A stretch of DNA of 64,000 nt from NORP309 sp964352735 (GTDB lineage Bacteria; Pseudomonadota; Gammaproteobacteria; Xanthomonadales; Marinicellaceae): NCBI GenBank assembly GCA_964352735.1, contig CAYGTC010000006.1:62001-126000 (forward strand). Reading direction: 5' to 3'. Shown here piece by piece: positions 1-10,200 of the stretch. Position numbers and translations under genes: made by a program. Numbering within the stretch: position 1 is the stretch's first letter; every line of letters begins with the position of its first letter. A model generated the notes under the pieces. It was given only the letters and a program-made list of their open reading frames with translations. It did not search any database and was not told where the DNA came from.

Positions 1-472
1 ATACATCGATGCATGCCGCAATGGCCTGTGGACCCTGAACAGCCAGCATGGCAAGTTGAGGGCGTTCGGTGATTTGTGCATCAAATGGAGCTATTTGCTG
101 TGCCATCCATGCTAAATCTTTTTCCCTAGTTGCAGCATTTACAACAATGCGATAGCTTTTATCAGAGCGTCTATAAACGATTAAATCATCAATAATGCCG
201 CCTTTTTCATTCAACATTGTGCTATAAAGCGCTTTATTGTCGGTTAATTTTCTGACATCATTTGCGAGTATTCTCAGTAAGAAATTTTCGCTGTCATTAC
301 CAACCAAATCAACAATGGTCATATGTGATACATCAAACATGCCTTTGGCTTTTCTCACGGCATGATGTTCTTCAATTTGTGAACCATAATTGATTGGCAT
401 ATTCCATCCGCCAAAGTCAACCATGGTTGCTCCTGCCTCAAGGTGGGCATCATATAAACATGTTTTTTTCAT
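1..472 (-). CDS. gcvT: Aminomethyltransferase, glycine cleavage system T protein (N-terminal part, cut by window edge)
   Basis: The glycine cleavage T protein takes the aminomethyl group from the lipoylated H protein and passes the methylene group to tetrahydrofolate, releasing ammonia. About 157 N-terminal residues are visible; the rest lies beyond base 1. The translation begins MKKTCLYDAHLEAGATMVDF and continues with GGWNMPINYG, then FDVSHMTIVDL and GGIIDDLIVY, all in the positions expected for the folate-binding N-terminal domain. The ATG at 470-472 is the natural start because the family begins with this 'T-x-L-Y-x-x-H' segment. The gene is divergent from the adenosyltransferase gene, with about 90 bp between them. 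No glycine riboswitch could be recognised in that short gap. Neighbouring gcv genes would be off-window. Confidence 0.93.
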   Translation of the reverse strand, partial: MKKTCLYDAHLEAGATMVDFGGWNMPINYGSQIEEHHAVRKAKGMFDVSHMTIVDLVGNDSENFLLRILANDVRKLTDNKALYSTMLNEKGGIIDDLIVYRRSDKSYRIVVNAATREKDLAWMAQQIAPFDAQITERPQLAMLAVQGPQAIAACIDV

Positions 473-562
473 CAGTAAAATGTTGCATTTTTTCAATTCT
501 GTGAACTATACTAAAACTTAATGGTTTACACCAGCAGAATTTATAAAAACGGCTAAGATATT

Positions 563-1093
563 ATGGGTAATAGATTAAGTAAAATAGTTACAAAAACTGG
601 CGATGATGGAACGACTGGTTTAGCTTCAGGACAAAGGGTTTCAAAAGCCGATGATATTATTGAGGCCATTGGTACTGTTGATGAACTCAATAGTTCCATC
701 GGATTGGTCAGATCAGCGTGTGAAAATGTTGATTTAGACAAAGAACTGGTGACATTACAACATCAACTTTTTAATTGTGGTGGGGACCTGTGTTTAGAAG
801 GCTCAACTTTGATCTCTACTGCAGATATTGAAACATTGGAAGCATCCCTGGTAATACATAATGATAAGCTGCCACCATTAAAAAACTTTATTTTACCTGC
901 TGGCAGTGAGTTAACTTCTCGCATACACATGGCACGTAGTATCTGTCGCAGAGCTGAACGGGTTCTGGTGAAAGCTTCTAATTCACATCAATTTAATCCG
1001 CAGGTGATTGTATTTGTTAATCGGCTTTCCGATTGGTTATTTGTAGTAGCCAGAGTTACTGACGAAACTGAAGAAGTGCTATGGAAATGTTAG
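563..1093 (+). CDS. Cob(I)alamin adenosyltransferase, PduO type
   Basis: This enzyme transfers the adenosyl group of ATP to cob(I)alamin to make adenosylcobalamin. The 176-residue protein has the PduO-family signatures: TKTGDDGTTGL near the N terminus (ATP binding), a central helical segment with IGTVDELNSSIG, the RSICRRAERVL helix, and RLSDWLFVVAR near the C terminus. Length fits a single-domain PduO protein. It stands alone as a rightward gene, divergent from gcvT and 127 bp before thiI. No cobalamin riboswitch was recognised upstream; only about 90 bp separates it from gcvT. Family assignment is secure; whether it serves salvage or a specific B12-dependent enzyme cannot be told from this window. 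Confidence 0.93.
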   Translation: MGNRLSKIVTKTGDDGTTGLASGQRVSKADDIIEAIGTVDELNSSIGLVRSACENVDLDKELVTLQHQLFNCGGDLCLEGSTLISTADIETLEASLVIHNDKLPPLKNFILPAGSELTSRIHMARSICRRAERVLVKASNSHQFNPQVIVFVNRLSDWLFVVARVTDETEEVLWKC

Positions 1094-1220
1094 ATACTAT
1101 TGCTCGTTGATATTCATTATTAAATTACGATTGATGATAATTCCATAACTGAGATGACATTTGATTCTCAATTCAAGCTTTTTCGATTAAAATAGATCCT
1201 TTGGAAAATAATAAAGTTTT

Positions 1221-2453
1221 ATGCGTAACCGGATTATCTTGCACTATGGCGAATTGACCCTAAAGGGATGTAATCGCCATTCTTTTGTCAAAAAATTAAG
1301 AACCAATGTTCGAAAAAAAATTGCTGCTTTAGAGGTTAATTGGGAAGTGGTATCGATTCATGATCGAATGTTTATTGAGGTTCCTGAAGACCATGGTCAG
1401 AATTTGGACGATATTGTCCGACAATTGGCTGAGATTCCGGGCATTGCATGGTTAAGTAAAGTTTTTTGGTTTCCTACCAAAAAATACCAATTGTTTGATT
1501 CGAAACCAGATTTGTCGAAGGTTGAAGAATTGGTTGAAAAATTGGGTCATGAAACTTATCAAAAAGACAAAACGTTTGCAATCAGAGTCAAACGTTCTGA
1601 TAAACGATTCTTACAGACATCAAGAGAACTGGAAATACAGTTATCAACCGTTATTCTCAAAAAAACCGAGTGGAAGAATGTTGATCTTGATAATGCAGAT
1701 CAATATTTTTATGCTGATATTTCGTCTAGAGGTATGGCTGTACATACCAATCGTATCAAAGCAGTAGGTGGTTTACCGGTATCATCAACAGGTAAAGTTT
1801 TGTGCTTGCTTTCTGGAGGCTTTGATTCTCCTGTCGCGGCATATCTGATGACCAAGCGTGGTTGCACGATTGATTTCATTCATTTCACAGCCAGTCACAT
1901 TAAGAAGGATAAATTAGAGGAATACAAGGTATCAAGAATCGCTCAACGCATCAGTGAGTTTTGTGGCAGAGTTCGTTTGTTTTTAGTGCCGTATACTCAC
2001 TTTGATTTGGCTTTGATGGATCATAATCTGGATTATGATTTGATATTGTTCCGTCGATTTATGGCAAGAATTTCAGAGAATGTGGCCAATAATGCTTATG
2101 CACAATGTTTGGTGACCGGCGATAATCTGGGTCAGGTGGCATCACAAACATTAGAAAACATCACCAGTATGACCAAATCAATTGACATGCCTATTTTAAG
2201 ACCTTTACTGACCTATAATAAAGAGGAAATTATTGAAATATCACGTAAATTAGGTTTGTTTGATTTAAGTACAGAGCCTTATAAAGATTGTTGTGCTCTG
2301 ATCAGTGATTCTCCGAAGACGAAGTCTGATCATGATCGATTGGATTATATGGAAAATAGATATTTACCAGATTATCAAAACATTGTTGACGAAACCATGG
2401 CTGACAGGCAGGTGATTGCCTTTCAGTTTGGTAAGAGAATACCCTATGAGTGA
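1221..2453 (+). CDS. thiI: tRNA 4-thiouridine sulfurtransferase ThiI, short form without rhodanese domain
   Basis: ThiI adenylates U8 of tRNA and delivers sulfur to form 4-thiouridine; in some bacteria it also feeds thiamine thiazole synthesis. The 410-residue protein has an N-terminal ferredoxin-like/THUMP region (roughly residues 1-170) and an adenylation PP-loop domain with LSGGFDSPVAAYLM near residue 198. The E. coli protein is 482 residues and ends in a rhodanese-like domain holding the second catalytic Cys. Here the protein stops after the PP-loop domain, with YKDCCALISDSPKTKSDHD retaining the AANH-domain cysteine. This short form is a known natural variant, so I do not read it as a truncation. 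Its last bases overlap the start of the downstream GNAT gene by 8 nt, implying co-translation. Confidence 0.92.
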   Translation: MRNRIILHYGELTLKGCNRHSFVKKLRTNVRKKIAALEVNWEVVSIHDRMFIEVPEDHGQNLDDIVRQLAEIPGIAWLSKVFWFPTKKYQLFDSKPDLSKVEELVEKLGHETYQKDKTFAIRVKRSDKRFLQTSRELEIQLSTVILKKTEWKNVDLDNADQYFYADISSRGMAVHTNRIKAVGGLPVSSTGKVLCLLSGGFDSPVAAYLMTKRGCTIDFIHFTASHIKKDKLEEYKVSRIAQRISEFCGRVRLFLVPYTHFDLALMDHNLDYDLILFRRFMARISENVANNAYAQCLVTGDNLGQVASQTLENITSMTKSIDMPILRPLLTYNKEEIIEISRKLGLFDLSTEPYKDCCALISDSPKTKSDHDRLDYMENRYLPDYQNIVDETMADRQVIAFQFGKRIPYE

Positions 2454-2934
2454 CATTGTTATTCGGGAAATTCGTTATGAAGATAACGGTATCATAATCG
2501 ATTTGGTGAAAAGCACATTGGATGAGTTTGGTGCTGTGGGTGATGGTTATGCTTCATCAGATGAGGAACTCAAGGACATGTATGGGCATTATCAACCATC
2601 CGATCGCCTTTTTTATGTGATAGAAAAAAATGGTCAAGTTTTGGGGTGTGGAGGATTTGCTCCACTTGATGGTGAACAAGACAAAGGCATTTGTGAGTTA
2701 AGGAAAATGTATTTTGATCCCCGATTGAGAGGCCATGGTGCAGGCAAAAAACTGATTGACTTATGCATTGAAAAGGCCAGAGCATTGAATTACCATTCCA
2801 TGTATCTGGAAACCATTCCAGAAATGACCATAGCGCAAAAACTTTATCAAAGCCGTGGCTTCGAATATTTGCAAAAAAACAAAGGCAATACCTGTCACCA
2901 TGCGTGTCAGGTTTTTATGATTAAAAAACTGTAG
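2446..2934 (+). CDS. GNAT-family N-acetyltransferase
   Basis: The protein of about 162 residues shows a GNAT fold. IVIREIRYEDNGIIIDLVKS forms the first strand and helix. GICELRKMYFDPRLRGHGAGKKLIDLCIEKAR contains the acetyl-CoA pyrophosphate-binding R-G-x-G-x-G/A-type loop (motif A). YQSRGFEYLQ near the end is motif B. I start it at the ATG at 2446, which overlaps the thiI stop by 8 nt; a longer in-frame start at 2416 lies within thiI and adds residues unlike the family. The acceptor substrate is unknown. Coupling to thiI suggests co-expression, not necessarily shared function. Confidence 0.85.
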   Translation: MSDIVIREIRYEDNGIIIDLVKSTLDEFGAVGDGYASSDEELKDMYGHYQPSDRLFYVIEKNGQVLGCGGFAPLDGEQDKGICELRKMYFDPRLRGHGAGKKLIDLCIEKARALNYHSMYLETIPEMTIAQKLYQSRGFEYLQKNKGNTCHHACQVFMIKKL

Positions 2935-3073
2935 TTTCTAACCTGGAAAATCACATGTAGTGGCAGCATGTATTCTTTTATTCTGGAATTATGACGTGAA
3001 GTTGTGGTTTTTTTTGAAATATTACTAAGGCTTGTATAAAATCTTTTGTTAAATGACCACAAGGAGCATACCA

Positions 3074-6000
3074 ATGACCATTCTTAAAAAATCATATTGT
3101 TTTGTGGTTTTGTTACTTTTTTGTATACCTGCATTATCAGAACAACATGAATTTTCTCATTTAATTCAGAAAAGTAAACAAAATCTAGAAGCATTTAAAC
3201 AACTGCAAAAATTATCTGCTGAATATAAAATCAGCGATTATGCACATCAGAAAATAAATGAATCAAAAGTTACTTTATCGCAAATAAGAGCAGATCTTGA
3301 TAAAGGTGCTTCCTCTGAGATTAATGACCTTTATGATTCAATTATTGATACCCTTTACCCGCAAGAAGTTAGCCCGGAAGTTATTACATTTAACAAAAGC
3401 GGTACTAATGATGGAGTTATCAGAGGGCGGGTTTTGGATTTTGTTAGTGAGTTACCTGTCAGCTCAACCAGGGTTTACTTATATGATTTGAGTGGTCAAT
3501 TCATTAGAGATTATCGTACTGATGTTGTTGGAAGATTTGTTTTTGCAGGCTTGTCACAAGGCGGTTACATACTTATCGCTGATTCATCTCAAACGGGTTA
3601 CATTACAACAGCACAGCCTGATATAGTTTGTCCGGGTGGCTTGGGCAGTGGTTGTCAAGTTGAAGATTTACCCTTAGTTAATTTAAAACAAGGTGAGATA
3701 TTAGAAAATATCAATATTCGATTGAAAATTGTACCAAGAATCACTGGTTTTATAAGAGATTCGGAAAATACAAAGCTTGGAATCGGTGCTGCATCTATAA
3801 AATTATACAATCATGACGGCAATTTTGTAAAAGAAACTTTCAGTGATTCTTTTGGTCATGACCTTGGAGAGTATTTTCTGGCTGTTCCAGATGTGGGACG
3901 CTACTATATTGTTGTAAGCCACAGTGAATACAACACTCAGTTGTATCAAAATATTACATGTAGTAGCACTTGTGACTTCGATTCGGGGACGCCTCTTAAC
4001 ATATCCAGTGGTGAAAATATCTTTGATTTTGATTTTTTTATGAATAAAAATGCTGGTATCAATGGTAGTTCACTCGATTCAGAAACACTTTTGCCTCTAA
4101 ATAATGGCAAGGTTGCTTTTCTCAATGATGCATCTGAGGTGGTTGCTTCAGTTGATGTTGACGAAAATGGTAACTGGTCTGCAGAATCTCTTCCAATGGG
4201 GGAATATAAAATATTGGCATATGAATCTGATGGATATCTGGCCAGCCTTTATGATCAACATTGGTGTGAAAGTTTCTACGGAAACTGTGATGAAGTTATT
4301 GATGCTTCTCAAACTATCAATCATACAGATGAAGTAATCAATGGATTATCCCTGATGTCCAAAAAAGGTTCTGCTATTAGAGGAAGAGTTACAAATAAAT
4401 TTGGAATTCCTATTGCAGATGCACGAATATATCTATTTGATGAAAATAAAAGAAGAATCTCACTTGAGAGAGTATATACTGATGAAGATGGTTTCTATGA
4501 AACATACGTTGTTAATTATGGTAGTTACTATTTAACTGCTTCAGCCTCGTCTTATCAAAGAGGGTTGTATCCGAATATTAATTGCGAATTTCTTGCATGC
4601 GATTTTCAAGATGGAACAGCCATAGTCATTAACGATTCAAGTGACATTGAAAATATTAACTTTGAATTGAGTCAATTTGCATCTATAACAGGAAAAGTGG
4701 TTAGTTCTAATGGGCCTGTTCAGAATAAACTTGTATTTGCAAGAGGGCTGTCATTTTCCTATTTTCAATCAGCATGGACAAATGAAGCAGGTGAATACAC
4801 AATAAATTTTTTAGCAGAAAATGATTATGAAATTTACGTAAATGTTAGAGGTCATTATCCTGAAATTTATAATAATATTCATTGTGATGATCATGAGTGT
4901 ATAAATGAATCATCAACGCCAATCTCTGTAGTGGATAGCCTTGAAGAGGGATTTGATTTTCTGATTGATCCACTAGAGCATGTGACATTTGATCTCATTT
5001 CGAATTCTATCAATCCGATTGATTCAGGAGCGATTTTTGTTTATGATTCAGATGGAACTTTTTTGGATTCTTATGGGATCAATAATGTCATGTTACCCAG
5101 TGGTGAATACTACTTCATTTATGTTGGAAATCGTACATTTGTTAATCATATATATGGTGCAGGCAATTGTGAGTCTGACTGTGATGCTTCTATTGGTACT
5201 TTAGTTAAAATTGAAGAAAGTTCAGATTTGGCTTTAACTATGTACATTGATGAATATTTCTATTTTGATTTTGATCAAAATGTAACTTTCGATATCTACA
5301 ACGAAGCCCTTGAGCTTGAATACTCTGATTTTATATTTAGTGGTAAAGAGCATGTCAAAATCATCGGAAACAAGTACCTAAAATTGTCACAGTACGGAAA
5401 TTATCCACAAATTTATGATGGTCACAATTGCTTGGCTAATGAATGTGATATTTCACAAGGAACACTGATTTCTTTACAATATAATGCTTCTTTGGCAATT
5501 GAATTGGACTTAATTGAAGCGCCGATTGAAACCATTTCTGGAACAATCAGAAATACCATGGGTGATCCAATCAACAATATGAGAGTAGATTTATTGACAA
5601 AGCGCCCTTTCTCAAGTAATGATTTAAAAACCACATACACCGATGAAAATGGAGATTATACTTTTTCTCATTTTAGAGATGGCGTGCACAGAGTTAAAGT
5701 AAATCCTGGAATTACTTCTCCTTATTTAACAACATTTTATGGAGATGTTTCTTGTCATGTCAATTGTCAGAATATAGGTACACCGATCGTTTTGGACTTG
5801 GGACAAAGCGTGTCTGGTATCGATGTGAATTTAGGATTAAAAGGCACAGTCTCAGGTGAAAATGTGTTAGATATCGATGGTCATCCCATTCAAACTAAAA
5901 TTTATATTTTTGAAGAAGGTGTATACGACTCTGATGAATACATAAGAAGTGTCAATGTTGACGAAAATGGCAATTTTGAGCCAATTGGACTGAATCCGGG

Positions 6001-7207
6001 ACAATATAAGATTGTTGCAGAATCACACTTTTCTAATAACCCCAATTTTAATAACCCAAGTGTATATTCGGCCTATCCCAATATCACTTGTCCATACTTT
6101 AGTTTGGCTCAATGTGCACAACATTCTGAAAGTTTTGACATATCAAATGGGCAAAATATTACTTTAGATGGATTTGTTGTCCATAGATATGGCGAAATCA
6201 AAGGAGTTATATCTGATGCATCAACGAAAAACCCCATAAGTGATACCAAAGTTTTATTGTTTCGAGCAGATGATGGTCACTTTTATCGCAGTTTCAATTT
6301 TAATGAGTTCAGTGGAGAGTACAGTGTGAAAATCGATAGGGGCGATTATTATTTGATGTATTCTGCCAATCAATCAGGCGATGATTTTGGAAATCATATC
6401 ATGCAATTGTTTGATGGAATCGACTGCCCGAGAGGTGTCGGTACAGACTGCTTTTTGACTTCTGGACAAATCATTACTGTTACTGATGACGAAATTATAG
6501 AGTTGGACATATTCCTAACAGCAAAACCTCAAGTGGTCGTTGAACTTGTTAATACAGTAACCAATGAATTGATTGAGCCTCGTCAAATTAGGGTTTATGA
6601 CGAAAATGGCAACATTGTTCCAATAATCAACTATGTTAGTAATATTGGCAATCAGCTGTATATTTTGAATTTATTTCCTGAGACTCCCTATACCTTCAGA
6701 TATAACGATCATCACAGTGGTTATCGAGTAACCAGCTATCCAGGTGTTTTTTGTGAACATTCTCCACCCTTTAATTGTGAAGAACAGCCTTCTCAGGCGG
6801 TTATTTTGAAATCAGATAGCATAAATCACATTACAATAAGAACTGTGCTGAATGAAGGCGTCAATGGCTTTGTAAAAGATGAACATACAGGAGAGCCAAT
6901 TGAAAATGTTTTTATAGATTTTTGGGATGAAAATGGTATTTACAAAAGATCTACTTCAACGGCAAGCAATGGAGGTTTTTCTATGCCACTATATGAAGAC
7001 AATTACTTTATTAGCACAGATACCCGTAATCAGTACATGAATGAAGTATTTAGAGACATACCGTGCCCTTTGCCAGCCATCATTGGGAGCTGTAGTGTGC
7101 TTGATGGTGAAATGGTGACTTTACCAATCAATAACAACAACCCCATTATTATCGATTTTAATTTAACACTTGATTTCATTTTCTCAAATGGGTACGAAAT
7201 GCCATGA
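3074..7207 (+). CDS. Giant secreted protein of 12 carboxypeptidase-regulatory-like (Ig-like) modules with Cys pairs, paralogue 1
   Basis: I choose the ATG at 3074 because AAGGAG sits at 3061-3066; an in-frame ATG at 3053 has no such site. The protein (about 1377 residues) has a Sec signal peptide (KKSYCFVVLLLFCIPALS), a helical N-terminal segment of about 80 residues, then beta-rich modules of about 104 residues. Each resembles a carboxypeptidase regulatory-like domain (G-x-[IV]-x-[DN], then x-LYD-x-x-G-x-F, then T-D-x-x-G-x-Y, then G-x-YY) and ends in [YF]-x-x-[IV]-x-C followed by a second Cys 3-8 residues later. I count twelve such Cys pairs, from CPGGLGSGC (about residue 186) to CPLPAIIGSC (about residue 1331). 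The C terminus is FIFSNGYEMP. Probable role is an extracellular or surface structural/adhesive protein; no catalytic domain is seen. The stop overlaps the next gene by 4 nt. A weak promoter may be TTGAAA 3014-3019 / TATAAA 3035-3040. Confidence 0.85.
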   Translation: MTILKKSYCFVVLLLFCIPALSEQHEFSHLIQKSKQNLEAFKQLQKLSAEYKISDYAHQKINESKVTLSQIRADLDKGASSEINDLYDSIIDTLYPQEVSPEVITFNKSGTNDGVIRGRVLDFVSELPVSSTRVYLYDLSGQFIRDYRTDVVGRFVFAGLSQGGYILIADSSQTGYITTAQPDIVCPGGLGSGCQVEDLPLVNLKQGEILENINIRLKIVPRITGFIRDSENTKLGIGAASIKLYNHDGNFVKETFSDSFGHDLGEYFLAVPDVGRYYIVVSHSEYNTQLYQNITCSSTCDFDSGTPLNISSGENIFDFDFFMNKNAGINGSSLDSETLLPLNNGKVAFLNDASEVVASVDVDENGNWSAESLPMGEYKILAYESDGYLASLYDQHWCESFYGNCDEVIDASQTINHTDEVINGLSLMSKKGSAIRGRVTNKFGIPIADARIYLFDENKRRISLERVYTDEDGFYETYVVNYGSYYLTASASSYQRGLYPNINCEFLACDFQDGTAIVINDSSDIENINFELSQFASITGKVVSSNGPVQNKLVFARGLSFSYFQSAWTNEAGEYTINFLAENDYEIYVNVRGHYPEIYNNIHCDDHECINESSTPISVVDSLEEGFDFLIDPLEHVTFDLISNSINPIDSGAIFVYDSDGTFLDSYGINNVMLPSGEYYFIYVGNRTFVNHIYGAGNCESDCDASIGTLVKIEESSDLALTMYIDEYFYFDFDQNVTFDIYNEALELEYSDFIFSGKEHVKIIGNKYLKLSQYGNYPQIYDGHNCLANECDISQGTLISLQYNASLAIELDLIEAPIETISGTIRNTMGDPINNMRVDLLTKRPFSSNDLKTTYTDENGDYTFSHFRDGVHRVKVNPGITSPYLTTFYGDVSCHVNCQNIGTPIVLDLGQSVSGIDVNLGLKGTVSGENVLDIDGHPIQTKIYIFEEGVYDSDEYIRSVNVDENGNFEPIGLNPGQYKIVAESHFSNNPNFNNPSVYSAYPNITCPYFSLAQCAQHSESFDISNGQNITLDGFVVHRYGEIKGVISDASTKNPISDTKVLLFRADDGHFYRSFNFNEFSGEYSVKIDRGDYYLMYSANQSGDDFGNHIMQLFDGIDCPRGVGTDCFLTSGQIITVTDDEIIELDIFLTAKPQVVVELVNTVTNELIEPRQIRVYDENGNIVPIINYVSNIGNQLYILNLFPETPYTFRYNDHHSGYRVTSYPGVFCEHSPPFNCEEQPSQAVILKSDSINHITIRTVLNEGVNGFVKDEHTGEPIENVFIDFWDENGIYKRSTSTASNGGFSMPLYEDNYFISTDTRNQYMNEVFRDIPCPLPAIIGSCSVLDGEMVTLPINNNNPIIIDFNLTLDFIFSNGYEMP

Positions 7208-10200
7208 AATATTTTAATTCAATAAATAACTTTGTACTTATTATCATGGTCTTTTTTTCATCAACTCTGATGGCAAAAGAGTCAAATAATCAAATTGAAA
7301 AAATTAATCGCATCAGTGAGCAAATAATCGAGCTACAAAATTTAATTGATCTGGTGGGTAAAGAGAGAATTGGTAAACGATATTTTCAACAAATATCAGA
7401 ATCAAAAGCTTATTTGACCCAAATTAAAGCACAAGGTATTACAGATAAAAGCAACCTAATTTTTGTAAATCAACTTTATTATGAAATTGAAAATATAATT
7501 TTTCCAGAAAATAAGGAAAAAAATGACCTTTTATTGTCATACTACTTAAATAAAAATCAAGTAAGTGCCACAGGATTAATAAGCGGCGTTATTCGCCATG
7601 GTTTTACCGGTGAAGCGTTAGGCAATATTAATGTTAAACTTTATGATGAAATTGGAAACTTTCTAAGAGCCCAAACTACAGGTGTTAATGGTCGCTATTT
7701 TTTTGGGGAGTTAGCCGCTGGACAATACTATGTTATTGCCTCGAACTATTTCCATAATACCGCACTTATTACTACATCGTATCCAAATGATGCTTGCTCG
7801 GGCGGCTTAGGGGTAGGTTGTCAAACCAATGATTTAAACACAGTTCATTTGTCTGATGCTCAACAATTGACTGGAGTAAACATTGATATGGTCCTTATGC
7901 CAACCATAAGAGGCTCAGTAAATGATGTGAATCCACCAAATTCATCGATATATCAAGCAAGAATATCTTTATTAGATGTCGCTGGATCAGTTGTTGCAGA
8001 ATCTAATACTAATGGATCGGGTTTTTATTCAATTTCTGCTATTCCAGGTCAATACTATGTTCAAGTTGAACACAGTCAATACAATACTAAGCTATATGAT
8101 GGTGTTGATTGTGCAATAAATTGTGATTTAAATTCGGGTACATTAATTTCCATTGATTTTAATCAACCAGTCGAGAACATAGACTTTTTTCTTGATATTG
8201 GGGCTGAGATAGAGGGTACGCTTGTTGATAAAATCACACAAGAGCCTTTAACCAGCAGTCAGAGTGGCGAAATTTTTATTATAAATAATCAAAATCAGAT
8301 TGAAGTTTTTCAACGTGCTGATTACCAAGGTCACTGGAATGTTCCTCATTTAGCCAATGGTGATTATAAAATCATAAGTACAGCAACAGATTATATTGCC
8401 AATGTTTATCCCTCAATAGGTTGCCATACTGAAGCAATGAATCATTGTGATTTATCTACCGGTTTAAACATTATTCATCATGATCAGCCCACTACAAATA
8501 TTGGTTTGCAGCAAGTCAAAGGAACCACTATCTCAGGAAGAGTTGTGGACGAGGATGGAGATCCAATGTCAATAGCATTTTTACAATTATATGATGAAAA
8601 TTTGAATTATTTACGTGTGGATTCTGCCTACACTGATCAACAAGGGTATTATCAATTGTCTCCTATTGGAGATGGGGCTTACTATCTAATGGCATATTAT
8701 GTTAATAATCAACAAATATTATATCCAAATATTATATGTAGTTTTAGGGTATGTGATGAATCTGAAGGAACATTAATTCATGTTAATGAGTTAAATCCAG
8801 TTGAAAACATTAATTTCAATTTATTTGAAGTAACAGGAACAATATCTGGAACTGTGACGGATATCAATAATAACCCTTTAAGAAATGCATATGTTAGTGT
8901 CATTAATCGAGACTTACCCTTTAATGAAAATAGTGTTTTTGGTGGTCATTACAATAGAAGAACTGATCCGTCTGGCAACTATGCGTTTACTAATCTTCCA
9001 ATAGGTAAATATCAAGTGGTTGCTGATAGATTAAGTGGTCATTTTGATCGACACTTACGTCAAAGTTATGAATACATCAATTGTGACGATTTTTGTGAAG
9101 AATTCACACCCATTATAATCAATCAAAATCAGGTTTATGATGTCGATTTTAAGTTGTCTCAAATGGGTAAAATTCACTTTAATCTTATTGCAAACACAGG
9201 CTCATCAAACTCAATAAATAAAAATTTTACGGTTATGGACGCAAATGGGCAAGAGGTTAACTCTTATCAAGATGACTCAGATGATGTCTATGTTGAAGCG
9301 GGGGAATACTATTTTATTTATGAAGGAGGAAATTTTGTAAAGAAAGTTTACGGTGGTGAAAACTGCCTTCCAGAATGTGATTTGTCCAATGCAGCATTGA
9401 TTCAGGTTAGTAATGATTCTGTGCAAAGCTTGACAATGAACCTTGATGAGCACTTCTTTATTGAATTAAATAACTATAATGTTGAACCAAGGGTAACAGT
9501 GTACAATCAAAACACGACCGTCGATCAAGTTACTTATGGAACCAACACGAAATTTTATATCAGGGACGCCAACAGTAAAGTGGTAAAATTTCATCGCAGT
9601 GGATACTATGATCAATTTTATAATGGTGTTAATTGTATCGATGGCCCATGCTCATTGTCGCAAGGAGAATTGATCACTCCAAGGTTAAATCAATCGTTGC
9701 TTATTGATTTAGAGTTACTTAAGGACCCTAATCCTATTCCATCTGTCTCATCAATTTCAGGTTTCTTGATTGATAATTCACCACCGGTTGCGTTTAATGG
9801 AAGGGTGGAATTATTAACTGATTTAGAAGGGGCATTACCAATCATGACAACCTTTCCGTTGAATAATGGTTTTTATGAGTTTGAAGATGTTCCTGAAGGA
9901 AATTATTATATTAGAGTTGAGAGCTCTTATGATGTAACAACAAGTTATTATGGCGATATTTCCTGTGAACGTGATTGTCATTTGTTATCGATACCTCAAA
10001 TACAGGTTAATGAAGGACAGGTTATCACTGGGCAAAATATAATATTACAGCATAAAGGCACTTTGTCTGGTAGTGGTATTTTTGCAAATGATGGACAGCC
10101 ATATGATTACATAATGAAAATATATGATGAAATTGGCAATCTTATTCATACAAGCAATTATATAAATAATACTAATGGTGAATTTGAGGCATATCCATTA

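Noticed and set aside
472..562. Glycine or cobalamin riboswitch between gcvT and the adenosyltransferase gene
   Set aside because: The gap is only about 90 bp and shows neither conserved glycine-aptamer nor B12-box sequence.
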